A stretch of 64,000 bases of DNA from Dyadobacter sp. 3J3 (GCF_009801115.1 NZ_VTOL01000007.1:62001-126000), one strand, 5' to 3'. Shown: positions 24,112-33,212, numbered from the stretch's first letter. Made by a program: numbers and translations. Notes: generated from the letters alone by a model not told the origin.

Positions 24112-25593
24112 ATGAAAATATTAAATGTTAAACAGATCCGGGAACTGGACGCTGCCACGATACAAAAAGAGCCGATTTCTTCATTAAATTTAATGGAACG
24201 AGCTTCGCAGGCTTTTGTTAAATGGTACGAAGAACGTTTTGACACGAAAAAATCGATTTCTGTTTTTTGCGGAAAAGGGAATAATGGTGGAGATGGATTA
24301 GCAATCTCACGCATTTTATCAGGAAAAGGATATCATGTCCGCGTTTTTGTGATCGAGTATAGCAAGGAGGCTTCGGAAGATTTCCAGCAAAATCTTGCAA
24401 ACATTGAAAATCTCGTTCAGGTAAAATCTATTTACGAAATCAACGCGATGCCGGAGTTTGTGGATGATCATATTATTATTGACGCACTTTTAGGTTCAGG
24501 ATTATCCCGCCCGGTTGAGGGTTTATTGAAGGAAGTAATTGAGAAAATAAACGATGCTCCCGGCCCAATTATTTCGGTTGATATTGCGAGTGGTTTGTAT
24601 GTTGATAAATCGAATGAAAAACCAGATACCATTATCAAACCGGATCATACGGTAACTTTTCAATTACCAAAACTGGCTTTTATGATGCCACAAAACGCAG
24701 CATTCACTGGCGACTGGCATGTTGTAGGTATTGGCTTGAATACTGACTATATCGAAAATGCTCCAACTCCACATTATTTTACGGATCAGCATACCGGTGA
24801 AGCATTAGTAAAATCCAGAGAAAAATTTTCTCATAAAGGAACCTTCGGTCATGCACTGGTCATGGCTGGAAGTTATGGAAAAATAGGCGCCGCGGTCTTA
24901 TCTTCCAGAGCTTGCGCACATGCAGGAGCTGGATTATTAACGGTGCATGTGCCAGAATGTGGGTATGAGATATTACAGATATCACTTCCGGAAGCTATGA
25001 TTTCTGTTGATCAAAATCACAAATATATTACTGCTGTACCTGAACTTGATTCATTTTCGGCTATCGGAATTGGTCCGGGAATTGGACAGGAACCGCTTAC
25101 GGTAAGGATGATAGACGAGCTTTTGGACAAAATAAAAGTACCACTGATTATTGACGCAGATGCACTAAACATTCTTTCCAAACATCCTGACCTATTCGAT
25201 AAACTTCCGGCCAAAACAATTTTATCACCCCACCCGAAAGAATTCCAAAGATTGGCCGGAGAATCTGCCAATGACTATGATAGACTTGAATTGGCCAGAA
25301 ATTTCGCCAAAAAGTATAAGGTGATTATTTGTCTGAAGGGTGCTTATACTGCTGTTGTATTAACTAACGGTGATATACATTTCAATTCAACAGGAAATGC
25401 TGGAATGGCAACCGGTGGAAGCGGGGATGTTTTAACCGGAATATTAACTTCGTTATTAGCCCAAAAATATACGCCGGAAAATGCCGCAATATTTGGAGTT
25501 TTCCAACATGGATTGGCGGGAGATAAGGCAGCAGTGAAAAAGACTAAAACGGCGATGATTGCTTCAGATATTATTGAAAATTTGGGTTGGTAG
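24112..25593 (+). CDS. nnr: Bifunctional NAD(P)H-hydrate epimerase / ADP-dependent NAD(P)H-hydrate dehydratase
   Basis: 493 residues, a fusion of two repair enzymes. Residues ~1-215 are the YjeF_N epimerase (GKGNNGGDGLAISR, IIIDALLGSGLSRPVEG, ISVDIASGLYVD) and ~230-490 the ribokinase-like dehydratase (GTFGHALVMAGSYGKIGAAV, IGIGPGIGQ, IDADALNILS, LSPHPKEFQRL, and the nucleotide/base site GNAGMATGGSGDVLTGI). Together they turn damaged NADHX and NADPHX back into NADH and NADPH. Normal length. It stands alone between rplS (divergent) and feoB (convergent); two strong hairpins follow. Confidence 0.96.
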   Translation: MKILNVKQIRELDAATIQKEPISSLNLMERASQAFVKWYEERFDTKKSISVFCGKGNNGGDGLAISRILSGKGYHVRVFVIEYSKEASEDFQQNLANIENLVQVKSIYEINAMPEFVDDHIIIDALLGSGLSRPVEGLLKEVIEKINDAPGPIISVDIASGLYVDKSNEKPDTIIKPDHTVTFQLPKLAFMMPQNAAFTGDWHVVGIGLNTDYIENAPTPHYFTDQHTGEALVKSREKFSHKGTFGHALVMAGSYGKIGAAVLSSRACAHAGAGLLTVHVPECGYEILQISLPEAMISVDQNHKYITAVPELDSFSAIGIGPGIGQEPLTVRMIDELLDKIKVPLIIDADALNILSKHPDLFDKLPAKTILSPHPKEFQRLAGESANDYDRLELARNFAKKYKVIICLKGAYTAVVLTNGDIHFNSTGNAGMATGGSGDVLTGILTSLLAQKYTPENAAIFGVFQHGLAGDKAAVKKTKTAMIASDIIENLGW

Positions 25594-25665
25594 GTTTTGT
25601 TTGTAGTTTGAAAAACGTTTCTGTTTTAAACCAAAACCAGATACTTCGAACTACCCGGTTTATTA

Positions 25666-25740
25666 CCCGTCCGACGGCAGAAAAAGCCGTCGGACGGGGT
25701 CGAGCCTCCCTACGGATGGCTTTTTCCGCCATCCGTAGGG
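25666..25740. repeat. Two tandem long hairpins (REP-like) between convergent genes
   Basis: Hairpin 1: CCCGTCCGACGGC (25666-25678) pairs perfectly with GCCGTCGGACGGG (25686-25698), loop AGAAAAA. Hairpin 2: CCCTACGGATGG (25708-25719) pairs with CCATCCGTAGGG (25729-25740), loop CTTTTTCCG. They are GC-rich against an AT-rich background, typical of REP/BIME-type dispersed units, and may block read-through between nnr and feoB. No T-run follows directly. Confidence 0.8.
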
Positions 25741-25789
25741 TATTAAAACTTTCTATTATCCAAAAAGAAAAAAGCAGATATCAAAACAA

Positions 25790-27922
25790 TTAACTCATAA
25801 TTTGATAAACAGCAAAAGCTGAAACATAGGCCAGCACCATCAGATAACCTAGTTGAATCAGCGGCCATTTCCATCCATGTGTTTCGCGGTATACGACCGC
25901 GATGGTACTCATACACATCATCGCGAAAACATAAAAAATCAGCAAGGAATAACAGACGGCGGGTGTATACATGGGTCCGCCCTGGTCATTTTTTTCCTGA
26001 ACAAGTCTTTCTTTGACAGTCAATACGTCTTCGGAATCTCCACTGATGCTGTAAATTGTGGCCATAGTTCCTACAAAAACTTCTCTTGCCGCGAAAGATG
26101 CCAAAAGAGCAATACCTATTTTCCAGTCGTAGCCTAAGGGACGGATAGCTGGTTCAATAAATCTACCAAAATTACCTGCATATGAGCTTTCCAAACGGGC
26201 AGATGCTATCGCCGCAGCTACTTCCTGTTCTGGTGCCTGAGGCATTGCCTTCACTACTTTTTGTTCAGCAACTTCCATGTGGTCTCCCGGGCCATAGGAT
26301 GATAAAACCCAGAGAATAATTGAAATGGCAAGAATAACTTTCCCCGCTTCCAATACAAACGATTTCACACTATCATACATCATAAAACCAACATGACCCC
26401 AACGCGGCATTTTAAATGTCGGCATTTCGAGCATGAAATATCCTGGTTCTGTTCTTTTAATAAATAATGATATCAACCAGGCTGATGCTAACGCACCGAT
26501 CAGACCTAGAAAATACAATCCAAATAAAACAAGTCCCTGCATATTGAAAATACCCAGGACTTTTGTGGAAGGAATAATAAGCGCGATAAGAATACTATAA
26601 ATTGGAAGCCTCGCTGAACAACTCATAATCGGCGTCACCAGAATTGTCAAAAGCCGCTCGTGACGACTGCTGATACTTCTTGTCGTCATAATGGCCGGCA
26701 CGGCGCAGGCCACACCGGAAATGAGGGGAACAACACTTCTTCCATTTAAACCAAAACGGCGCATTATTTTATCCATGATCACCATTACCCTGGCCATATA
26801 ACCCGATTCTTCCAGCACCGAAACCAGCCCGAAAAGAATAGCAATTTGTGGAATAAATATTATTACTCCTCCAATTCCAGCCATAACTCCATCCGTCAGC
26901 AAATCATTAAGCACACCTTTGGGAAGTATTTCTTTTGTCCATGCAATGAGTAAGGCAGTATTTTCATCAAGCCAGTCCATCGGATATGAAGCCCAGGCAA
27001 AAATGGCCTGAAAGATAACCATCAGAATGACTGCAAATGTGACATACCCTAAAATCGGATGAAGAAGTATTTTATCCAGTTTCCTCGTCCAAAGCGGCTG
27101 TTCCGTCACACCTTCTGACTTTACAGCTTTATCAATAATAGGTTTGATCGTTTCATAACGGGCAATGGTTTCATCGGCCAAAAATCCCATTTCATCAAAT
27201 CCATATTTTTCAATAAGCGCATCCAGTTTCGCACGGACTGGCTGGGCCAAAAATGAAAAGTTATCATGCTGACAAACATATTGCAAAGCAACGTAGTCGT
27301 TATCCAGCTGATGTAATTCTTTGACTTCCTCAATCAATGCAGGTTCGTTTCCTTTTGGGGCATAAAAATATTTCAGCTCTGGCTTTTCCGTCCTTTCAAT
27401 AATCTGCCGAACGGCTTGTTGCAAATTTGGAATGCCGTCTCCTGTTCTGGCATTTATTTTAACAACAGGCACTTTAAGCTGCATTGCAAGTTGAACTGCA
27501 TTTACGGTAAGCTTCATACTGGCTGCTATATCAAGCATGTTCAGTGCAAGAACCGTCGGTATGCCGAGATCACTTATTTCAGTAAAAAGAAGAAGGTTTC
27601 TTTGAAGATTAGATGCATCTGCAACTACAATGATGGCTGCGGGATAATCGGGATGTTTGGGATTTGCAAGAATGTCCATCACAACGCCTTCGTCTGCCGA
27701 TTTTGGATAAACACTGTAAGTTCCTGGTAAATCCACAACAGTTACATCCAATTCCTGCTTTCCATCAGAACCAGGCAAACGAAATGTACCTGATTTTTTC
27801 TCAACTGTTACACCAGGAAAGTTTCCTGTTTTTTGCCTTAAACCTGTAAGTGCATTAAATAATGTTGATTTTCCCGCATTCGGGTTTCCTACGAGGGCAA
27901 TTTTTATATTTTCTTGTTTCAA
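25790..27922 (-). CDS. feoB: Ferrous iron transporter B
   Basis: 710 residues. The N-terminal G domain (about 1-165) shows G1 GNPNAGKST, G2 region FPGVTVEKKSG, G3 DLPGTYS and G4 LNMLD, as expected for FeoB. A helical spacer domain follows, then a polytopic membrane part from about residue 285 with the two Gate regions (VISGVACAVPAIMTTRSISS and FAAREVFVGTMATIYSIS), each with the conserved Cys or equivalent position. It carries Fe2+ across the inner membrane. feoA lies 29 bases upstream on the same strand. There is no FeoC gene. Length is usual for Bacteroidota, where FeoA and FeoB are often fused; here they are separate. Confidence 0.97.
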   Translation of the reverse strand: MKQENIKIALVGNPNAGKSTLFNALTGLRQKTGNFPGVTVEKKSGTFRLPGSDGKQELDVTVVDLPGTYSVYPKSADEGVVMDILANPKHPDYPAAIIVVADASNLQRNLLLFTEISDLGIPTVLALNMLDIAASMKLTVNAVQLAMQLKVPVVKINARTGDGIPNLQQAVRQIIERTEKPELKYFYAPKGNEPALIEEVKELHQLDNDYVALQYVCQHDNFSFLAQPVRAKLDALIEKYGFDEMGFLADETIARYETIKPIIDKAVKSEGVTEQPLWTRKLDKILLHPILGYVTFAVILMVIFQAIFAWASYPMDWLDENTALLIAWTKEILPKGVLNDLLTDGVMAGIGGVIIFIPQIAILFGLVSVLEESGYMARVMVIMDKIMRRFGLNGRSVVPLISGVACAVPAIMTTRSISSRHERLLTILVTPIMSCSARLPIYSILIALIIPSTKVLGIFNMQGLVLFGLYFLGLIGALASAWLISLFIKRTEPGYFMLEMPTFKMPRWGHVGFMMYDSVKSFVLEAGKVILAISIILWVLSSYGPGDHMEVAEQKVVKAMPQAPEQEVAAAIASARLESSYAGNFGRFIEPAIRPLGYDWKIGIALLASFAAREVFVGTMATIYSISGDSEDVLTVKERLVQEKNDQGGPMYTPAVCYSLLIFYVFAMMCMSTIAVVYRETHGWKWPLIQLGYLMVLAYVSAFAVYQIMS

Positions 27923-27951
27923 TTGAAAAGCGAAATAGAACGAAAAACGAA

Positions 27952-28179
27952 TTACTCAATTTCGATGGTTGAAGCTTCATTCAATCGTAATGATAAAGAA
28001 TAACAGCCACCAACATTTATACAAATCGGATCACCCAAAGGAGCAACCGCATCCAGACGCACCACACAACCTGGCACACATCCCATTTCCAGCAATTTGA
28101 GAGACATTACACGATCCGTAAACGACCTTATAACTGCCTTCTCCCCTTTTTCAAGCTGTGAAACTGTACGAACCGACAT
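27952..28179 (-). CDS. feoA: Ferrous iron transport protein A
   Basis: 75 residues, one SH3-like FeoA domain: LEKGEKAVIRSF, MSLKLLEMGCVPGCVVRLD, APLGDPICINVGGCYSLSLR LNEA. FeoA is a small cytosolic partner that helps FeoB transport ferrous iron. First gene of the feoAB operon. A 7-3-7 near-palindrome lies 7 bases before its start (28186-28202) and could be a metal-regulator operator. Confidence 0.94.
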   Translation of the reverse strand: MSVRTVSQLEKGEKAVIRSFTDRVMSLKLLEMGCVPGCVVRLDAVAPLGDPICINVGGCYSLSLRLNEASTIEIE

Positions 28180-28185
28180 AATACC

Positions 28186-28202
28186 TTATTTAGATTAAAT
28201 AT
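28186..28202 (-). promoter_or_regulatory. Candidate metal-dependent repressor operator of feoAB
   Basis: TTATTTA-GAT-TAAATAT is a near-palindrome (6 of 7 arm positions symmetric) immediately before the feoA start. Iron repressors (Fur or DtxR/IdeR types) bind AT-rich palindromes of about this size upstream of feoAB. AT-rich DNA makes such a match possible by chance, so this is only a candidate. Confidence 0.35.
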
Positions 28203-28388
28203 ACGTAAGTGCAAATTAAGCATTCTCCGCCCGTAATTCAAATAGTTAGGCTTATCATTTATGTAAACAATGCTATAAATCATACAAAAACATCCCATTA
28301 TTATTATTACCCCTGAGTTTTGTGTCGTACTTTTGTTGCGCGAAAGGACAAATGTCCAAAAGCAAGAGTTACGGAAAATAATCACCGC

Positions 28389-28418
28389 GCCGAAAGCTGA
28401 CAGCCGACTGCCGATAGC
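28389..28418 (+). repeat. 7-base-period repeat array directly before ccmB (heptad locus C)
   Basis: The 30 bases parse as GCCGAAA GCTGACA GCCGACT GCCGATA GC, in the same orientation as ccmB, ending 8 bases before its TTG start. The array occupies the place of the ribosome-binding region. Same family as 730-839, 23316-23429 and 44823-44853. Confidence 0.8.
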
Positions 28419-28426
28419 ATAAAGTA

Positions 28427-29089
28427 TTGAACGAGATAAAAACCCTCATTTGGAAAGAAGTGACGCTGGAATGGCGACAAAAATACGCTTTGAGTGGTAT
28501 GTTACTTTACGTGGTATCCACTGTTTTTGTTTGCTATTTAAGTTTTAACCTGCGTCGTAATCAACTCACTCCTATTGTTTGGAACACACTTTTCTGGATC
28601 ATTATACTTTTTACAGCGGTGAATGCGATAGCAAAAAGTTTTTCTCAGGAACGTTATGGAAGGCTGCTTTACTATTACAGTTTGTGTAGTCCGCAGGCGA
28701 TAATCATTTCTAAGATTATCTATAATTCCTTGATTATGCTATTGCTTTCCTGCATCGGATTTGGATTTTATGCATTTGTGATGGGAAATCCAGTAGGTGA
28801 TATCGGTCTTTATTTTATCTGTATCCTACTTGCCTCCATCGGATTTGGTTCCGTGCTAACACTGGTAGCCGGCATTGCGTCCAAAGCTGAAAATAACGCA
28901 ACATTGATGGCCGTGTTAAGTTTCCCGATCATTTTGCCCATGCTGCTGATGACAATCAAGCTGGCGAAAAATGCCATTGATGGACTTGACAGAAGCGTAA
29001 GTACAGATGAAATAATGACGCTATTATCCATTGATGCCATTGTAATCACCCTTAGTTATTTACTTTTCCCTTTTTTGTGGAGAAGCTGA
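28427..29089 (+). CDS. ccmB: Heme exporter protein B (CcmB), cytochrome c maturation ABC permease
   Basis: 220 residues with six hydrophobic segments. The N-terminus (IKTLIWKEVTLEWRQKYALS) is the usual cytosolic start of CcmB, and the segment FSQERYGRLLYYYSLCSPQA IIISK matches the family. It is a membrane subunit of the CcmAB complex that releases holo-CcmE. The start codon is TTG at 28427: an in-frame TAG at 28415 leaves no ATG or GTG. It heads the operon ccmB-ccmC-ccmD-like-ccmE-ccmF. The ATPase CcmA gene is not next to it. Confidence 0.92.
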   Translation: MNEIKTLIWKEVTLEWRQKYALSGMLLYVVSTVFVCYLSFNLRRNQLTPIVWNTLFWIIILFTAVNAIAKSFSQERYGRLLYYYSLCSPQAIIISKIIYNSLIMLLLSCIGFGFYAFVMGNPVGDIGLYFICILLASIGFGSVLTLVAGIASKAENNATLMAVLSFPIILPMLLMTIKLAKNAIDGLDRSVSTDEIMTLLSIDAIVITLSYLLFPFLWRS

Positions 29090-29134
29090 TAACAGATTAA
29101 TTAAACATTTCACAGTACCCTATTTAAAATAGTA

Positions 29135-29815
29135 ATGAGAAAAATTTGGTGGAAAATTCTATGCATCATAATCATATTTTATGTGATTGTTATGGGTTTC
29201 ATGGGACCAGTCCCTCACCTTCCTATCCTAAATGAAACGATACGGAATACATACTTCCATGTGGCCTTATGGCTTGCTATGACTACATTATTACTTGCTG
29301 CAATGATATTTTCGGTCAAGTATTTGATGTCAGGGAAAATACAGGATGATGATGTCGCCAGTGAACTTACGAAATCAGCAATTTTCTTCGGAATTCTGGG
29401 ATGTATGACTGGTTCCGCATGGGCGAATTTCAGCTGGGGCGATCCATGGCCAAATGATCCTAAACTGAATAGTGCCGCGGTTTCCCTATTAATTTACCTG
29501 GCTTATCTTTTATTGCGAAGTTCATTCGAAGACGAGCAGCGTAAAGCTCGTATTTCGGCGGTATACAATATTTTCGCTTTTGCTGTTTTCATTCCAATCA
29601 TTTATATCCTTCCTCGTCTGACAGATTCTCTTCACCCGGGCAGTGGCGGTAATGCAACTTTTGGTTCTTTTGACTTTGATAACAATATCAGAAAGGTTTT
29701 TTATCCCGCAATTATTGGTTACATTTTAATGGGAATGTGGCTTGCCGAATTGAGAATACGGATAAAAGTGATCAATAGGATACGCGAGGAAGAATTAATT
29801 GTGAAGAACAATTAA
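29135..29815 (+). CDS. ccmC: Cytochrome c biogenesis protein CcmC-like heme-handling membrane protein
   Basis: 226 residues with six membrane segments and the tryptophan-rich loop ANFSWGDPWPNDPKLNSAAV, the Bacteroidota version of the WWD signature, which holds heme in the periplasm. Flanking conserved His are at PHLPILNETIRNTYFHV and near SLHPGSGGN. CcmC loads heme onto CcmE. It starts 45 bases after ccmB. Note that the loop lacks the consecutive Trp pair of the proteobacterial protein. Confidence 0.92.
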   Translation: MRKIWWKILCIIIIFYVIVMGFMGPVPHLPILNETIRNTYFHVALWLAMTTLLLAAMIFSVKYLMSGKIQDDDVASELTKSAIFFGILGCMTGSAWANFSWGDPWPNDPKLNSAAVSLLIYLAYLLLRSSFEDEQRKARISAVYNIFAFAVFIPIIYILPRLTDSLHPGSGGNATFGSFDFDNNIRKVFYPAIIGYILMGMWLAELRIRIKVINRIREEELIVKNN

Positions 29816-29894
29816 TAGTAGTTTTTCCGAAATTTCGAAAATAATAAACATTTCAAATCAAAAATTCGTTAAGAATTTAGTCTTACATAACACC

Positions 29895-30122
29895 ATGAAA
29901 AGAATCTCTTTTTTCTTACTTTATCTGATGATGCTTTCAGGAAATTTGTTCGCGCAGACTTCGGACCCGAATTATGTTCCAATGGCGGACAAAATGCGTG
30001 AAGATGGAAAAATCTGGGTTGTTGTTCTTGTGGTAGCGATCGTCTTTGCTGGCATTGCAATCAACATGCTTAGAATAGATTTTAAGCTTAAAAAAATTGA
30101 AAAAGAGTTAAATATCAAGTAA
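29895..30122 (+). CDS. Small membrane protein of the ccm operon (CcmD-like)
   Basis: 75 residues: signal-like N-terminus (ISFFLLYLMMLSGNLFAQ), a short linker (DPNYVPMADKMREDGKIW), one membrane segment (VVVLVVAIVFAGIAINMLRI) and a charged tail (KLKKIEKELNIK). The position between ccmC and ccmE and the single helix with charged C-terminus fit CcmD, which assists release of heme-CcmE. Sequence similarity to proteobacterial CcmD is low, and the extra N-terminal signal-like segment is a Bacteroidota feature. Confidence 0.75.
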   Translation: MKRISFFLLYLMMLSGNLFAQTSDPNYVPMADKMREDGKIWVVVLVVAIVFAGIAINMLRIDFKLKKIEKELNIK

Positions 30123-30127
30123 TAAGT

Positions 30128-30562
30128 ATGAAAAAGATCCAGATATTCGGTCTCATCATTATAGCGGTAGCTATTGGGATTATCGTTTCAACAGCCGGTG
30201 ATGCAAGTACCTATGTTGATTTTGGCAAAGCAATTGAAATGGCTGACAACGGTGATAACGAAAGTATTCACGTTGTAGGTAAGTTACAAAAAAATGCAGC
30301 CGGACAGATTCTTGATATGCAATATCATCCCGAGATCGATCCAAATTATTTCGAATTTACGTTAGTTGATAATAAAAACAAGGTCCAGAAAGTAGTGTAC
30401 AGAAGTACAAAACCACAGGACTTTGACAAATCCGAACAGGTTGTAGTTGTTGGAAAAATGGAGAATGGAACGTTTGCAGCAGAAAAAATTCTGATGAAAT
30501 GTCCTTCTAAATATGAGAACGGCAAAATGGAAACTACGGAAGCAACCGCATCAAAATCATGA
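30128..30562 (+). CDS. ccmE: Periplasmic heme chaperone CcmE, Cys-type heme site
   Basis: 144 residues: N-terminal anchor (FGLIIIAVAIGIIVSTAG) and an OB-fold domain (IHVVGKLQKN, FTLVDNKNKVQKVVYRSTKP, VVVVGKMENGTFAAEKILMK). The heme-binding site reads CPSKY, a C-x3-Y motif, where proteobacterial CcmE has H-x3-Y. The Cys form is known from archaea, Desulfovibrio and some Gram-positive bacteria. Its stop codon overlaps the start of ccmF (ATGA), so the two are translationally coupled. Confidence 0.94.
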   Translation: MKKIQIFGLIIIAVAIGIIVSTAGDASTYVDFGKAIEMADNGDNESIHVVGKLQKNAAGQILDMQYHPEIDPNYFEFTLVDNKNKVQKVVYRSTKPQDFDKSEQVVVVGKMENGTFAAEKILMKCPSKYENGKMETTEATASKS

Positions 30563-33153
30563 TTCATACTACCATAGGAGATGCAGGTCACCTGCTGACG
30601 ATTATTGCATTTGCCTCTGCCTTACTGGCAACATTTGCTTATTTTAAAGCTGCCTTGGCTGGCACGCCGATTAACGAAGTAACCAACTGGAAGCATTATG
30701 CCAGAACCGTTTTCGTTGTTCACGTCGTGTCCGTTTTGGGAATTGTTTTTTCATTGTACTGGATTATCGGAAATCATTATTTCGAATACCATTACGCCTG
30801 GAAAAACTCCTCGCTTTCTTTGCCAACAGGTTATACCATATCCAGTTTCTGGCAGGATCAGGAAGGAAGTTTTCTTCTGTGGATTTTCTGGAATGTGATT
30901 CTGGGTTCTGTTCTGATTTTCTCAAACAGATCATGGGAAGCGCCTGTAATGACCATTTTTGCATTAGTTCAGGCATTTTTGACATCCATGATTTTGGGCG
31001 TTGTTATTCCGGGTATTGATCTGAAAATCGGTTCTACGCCTTTCCTTTTGATGAAAGAGGTAATGCCGAATCTGCCGGTTTATCAAATGGATCCTAATTT
31101 CATTGCCAAAGATGGTAATGGATTAAATCCGCTTTTACAGAATTACTGGATGGTAATTCACCCGCCAACTTTGTTCCTTGGATTTGCTACGACATTAATT
31201 CCTTTCTCGTTTGCTATCGCTGGTTTATGGACTAAAAAAATTCACGAATGGGTTCGACCGGCTTTGCCATGGGCATTATTTTCAGCGATGATTCTGGGAA
31301 TAGGAATTTTGATGGGCGCTTACTGGGCTTATGAAACGCTGAACTTTGGTAGCTACTGGAACTGGGATCCGGTTGAAAACTCTTCTATCGTTCCCTGGTT
31401 GATTCTGATTGCAGCAATTCATACAATGATCATCGCAAGAAGAAATGCAACTGCGTTAAAAACTTCATTTATATTAACCATTGCAACATTTATCCTGATC
31501 CTTTATTCTACGTTTATGACGCGTAGCGGAGTTTTAGGAAATGCATCTGTTCACTCTTTTACGGATTTAGGATTATCAGGTCAGTTGCTGATTTACCTTT
31601 TGACTTTCATCGTAGTTGCTGTTGGACTATTGATTTATCGCTGGAAAATCCTTCCTTCGGATGAAGAAGAAGTATCGACTTATTCGCAGGAATTCTGGAT
31701 TTTCATTGGTGCTACATTACTTTGTCTTTCAGGTTTCCAGATTTTGGCGACAACTTCGATTCCTGTGTATAATAAGATAGCAGAAGCATTTGGCGGTGTT
31801 TTAAATATGGCACTTCCCGCAGATCAGGTTGGTCATTATAATAAATTCCAGCTTTGGTTTTTCTCTCTGATTATCCTTCTAACGGGTATTGGCCAGTTTT
31901 TCTGGTGGAAACGTGTGGGTAAGGATAAATTGCAGGCTTTATACAATCCACTGCTTATCGCCCTTCTGATAAGTGCAGCAGTAATCGTTTTCCAGGGTGT
32001 TAAGGAAATCCAGTATATCGTTCTTTTAACAACTGCAATTTTTGCGATTGTTGCCAACGGAACTATACTATTCCAGATAATCAGAGGGAAATACAGTTTG
32101 TCTGGTGGAGCGGTAACGCACATTGGTGTCGCGCTGATGCTTTTGGGAATCCTGTTTTCATCTGCTTATACCAAAGTGGTTTCAATTAACAATTCGGGTT
32201 TGATGATTTCACGCAGTGCTGAATTTACCAATAACGATAACAAAGAAAATAAGGAAAATATAACTCTTTGGTTGAACAAACCGGAAAAAATGGGTGATTA
32301 TATGTTAACCTGGCGCGATGTACGTGTTGAACCACGTCACATACCGGGTTATATTCCTAAAAGCTGGGTGGACATGATCGAAAATGATTACCACGCTGTT
32401 GCTTTGCGGGATATTGTCGTTAATGATAAAAAATATAATTCAAAAGGCGACACGATAGAAATCTATCCTGAGAATTTCTATTACGAAATTGAATACCGTG
32501 AACCTTCCGGACGCGTGTTTAATTTGTTCCCACGCGCTCAGATAAACCCGAGAATGGGGTTGGTTTCCTCGCCTGATATTCAGCGTGAACTGGATAAGGA
32601 TTTGTATACCTACGTTTCCATGGTAACAAATCCGACAGCTGAACCTGTTTGGAGCCCTACTGAAAATTTCACGATCAGTATGCGTGACACATTTTTCGTA
32701 AATGATTACGTTGCCGTTCTGGATAATGTAGTGCGTACCGAAGAAGTGGAAGGCATGAAACTGGGCGAAGGAGATGCGGCGGTGAAAGCGGTTATCCGTG
32801 TTCTGGATAAAGATAATGAGTATGTGGTTACACCCTCTTTCGTTATCCGTGACCGCTTGGTGGCGCGTAAACCGGAAGTAAATAAAGACCTTGGATTCCG
32901 TGTCCAGTTTCAGGAAATTGATCCGGCGACAGGCAAGTTTACTTTTGCTGTGAATACAACCCAACGTGATTTCATCGTCATGAAGGCTACCGAAAAACCA
33001 TTGATCAATATCTTGTGGCTTGGTACTTTCGTACTTGTTATTGGATTCATTATGGCCACTGTTCGCCGTTTCCAGGATTTCATCAAAATGAGAGATAAAG
33101 AAAATATTACAGCCAATAAAAAAACAAGCAAGGTAAAAGCAGCGACTGTTTAA
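30559..33153 (+). CDS. ccmF: Cytochrome c heme lyase subunit CcmF/CcsA-like
   Basis: 864 residues, longer than E. coli CcmF (about 650), because of a large periplasmic C-terminal domain (about 560-830) before the last membrane helix. The WWD-domain is clear: LNFGSYWNWDPVENSSIVPW. Conserved His for heme coordination are near VIHPPTLFLGFATT and SVHSFTDLG. About 14 membrane segments. It joins heme to the CxxCH motif of apocytochromes. Start overlaps the ccmE stop by 4 bases; a terminator follows at 33175, closing the operon. Confidence 0.95.
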   Translation: MIHTTIGDAGHLLTIIAFASALLATFAYFKAALAGTPINEVTNWKHYARTVFVVHVVSVLGIVFSLYWIIGNHYFEYHYAWKNSSLSLPTGYTISSFWQDQEGSFLLWIFWNVILGSVLIFSNRSWEAPVMTIFALVQAFLTSMILGVVIPGIDLKIGSTPFLLMKEVMPNLPVYQMDPNFIAKDGNGLNPLLQNYWMVIHPPTLFLGFATTLIPFSFAIAGLWTKKIHEWVRPALPWALFSAMILGIGILMGAYWAYETLNFGSYWNWDPVENSSIVPWLILIAAIHTMIIARRNATALKTSFILTIATFILILYSTFMTRSGVLGNASVHSFTDLGLSGQLLIYLLTFIVVAVGLLIYRWKILPSDEEEVSTYSQEFWIFIGATLLCLSGFQILATTSIPVYNKIAEAFGGVLNMALPADQVGHYNKFQLWFFSLIILLTGIGQFFWWKRVGKDKLQALYNPLLIALLISAAVIVFQGVKEIQYIVLLTTAIFAIVANGTILFQIIRGKYSLSGGAVTHIGVALMLLGILFSSAYTKVVSINNSGLMISRSAEFTNNDNKENKENITLWLNKPEKMGDYMLTWRDVRVEPRHIPGYIPKSWVDMIENDYHAVALRDIVVNDKKYNSKGDTIEIYPENFYYEIEYREPSGRVFNLFPRAQINPRMGLVSSPDIQRELDKDLYTYVSMVTNPTAEPVWSPTENFTISMRDTFFVNDYVAVLDNVVRTEEVEGMKLGEGDAAVKAVIRVLDKDNEYVVTPSFVIRDRLVARKPEVNKDLGFRVQFQEIDPATGKFTFAVNTTQRDFIVMKATEKPLINILWLGTFVLVIGFIMATVRRFQDFIKMRDKENITANKKTSKVKAATV

Positions 33154-33174
33154 TTTACCTTTAACATATAACAT

Positions 33175-33212
33175 AAAAAAAAATCCGGTTGGACGTTCCA
33201 GCCGGATTTTTT
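33175..33212. terminator. Terminator at the end of the ccm operon
   Basis: AAAAAATCCGGTT and AGCCGGATTTTTT form a stem (with a G-U pair) around GGACGTTCC, followed by TTTTTTG. It lies between convergent genes and is near symmetric. Confidence 0.85.

Noticed and set aside
25587-25793. 68-codon plus-strand frame after nnr
   Set aside because: It runs through the two perfect hairpins; the translation (RPTAEKAVGRGRASL) merely reads the repeats.
32440-33174. 244-codon minus-strand frame inside ccmF
   Set aside because: Antisense to the conserved C-terminal domain of CcmF, Cys/His-rich without recognisable motif; judged a shadow.
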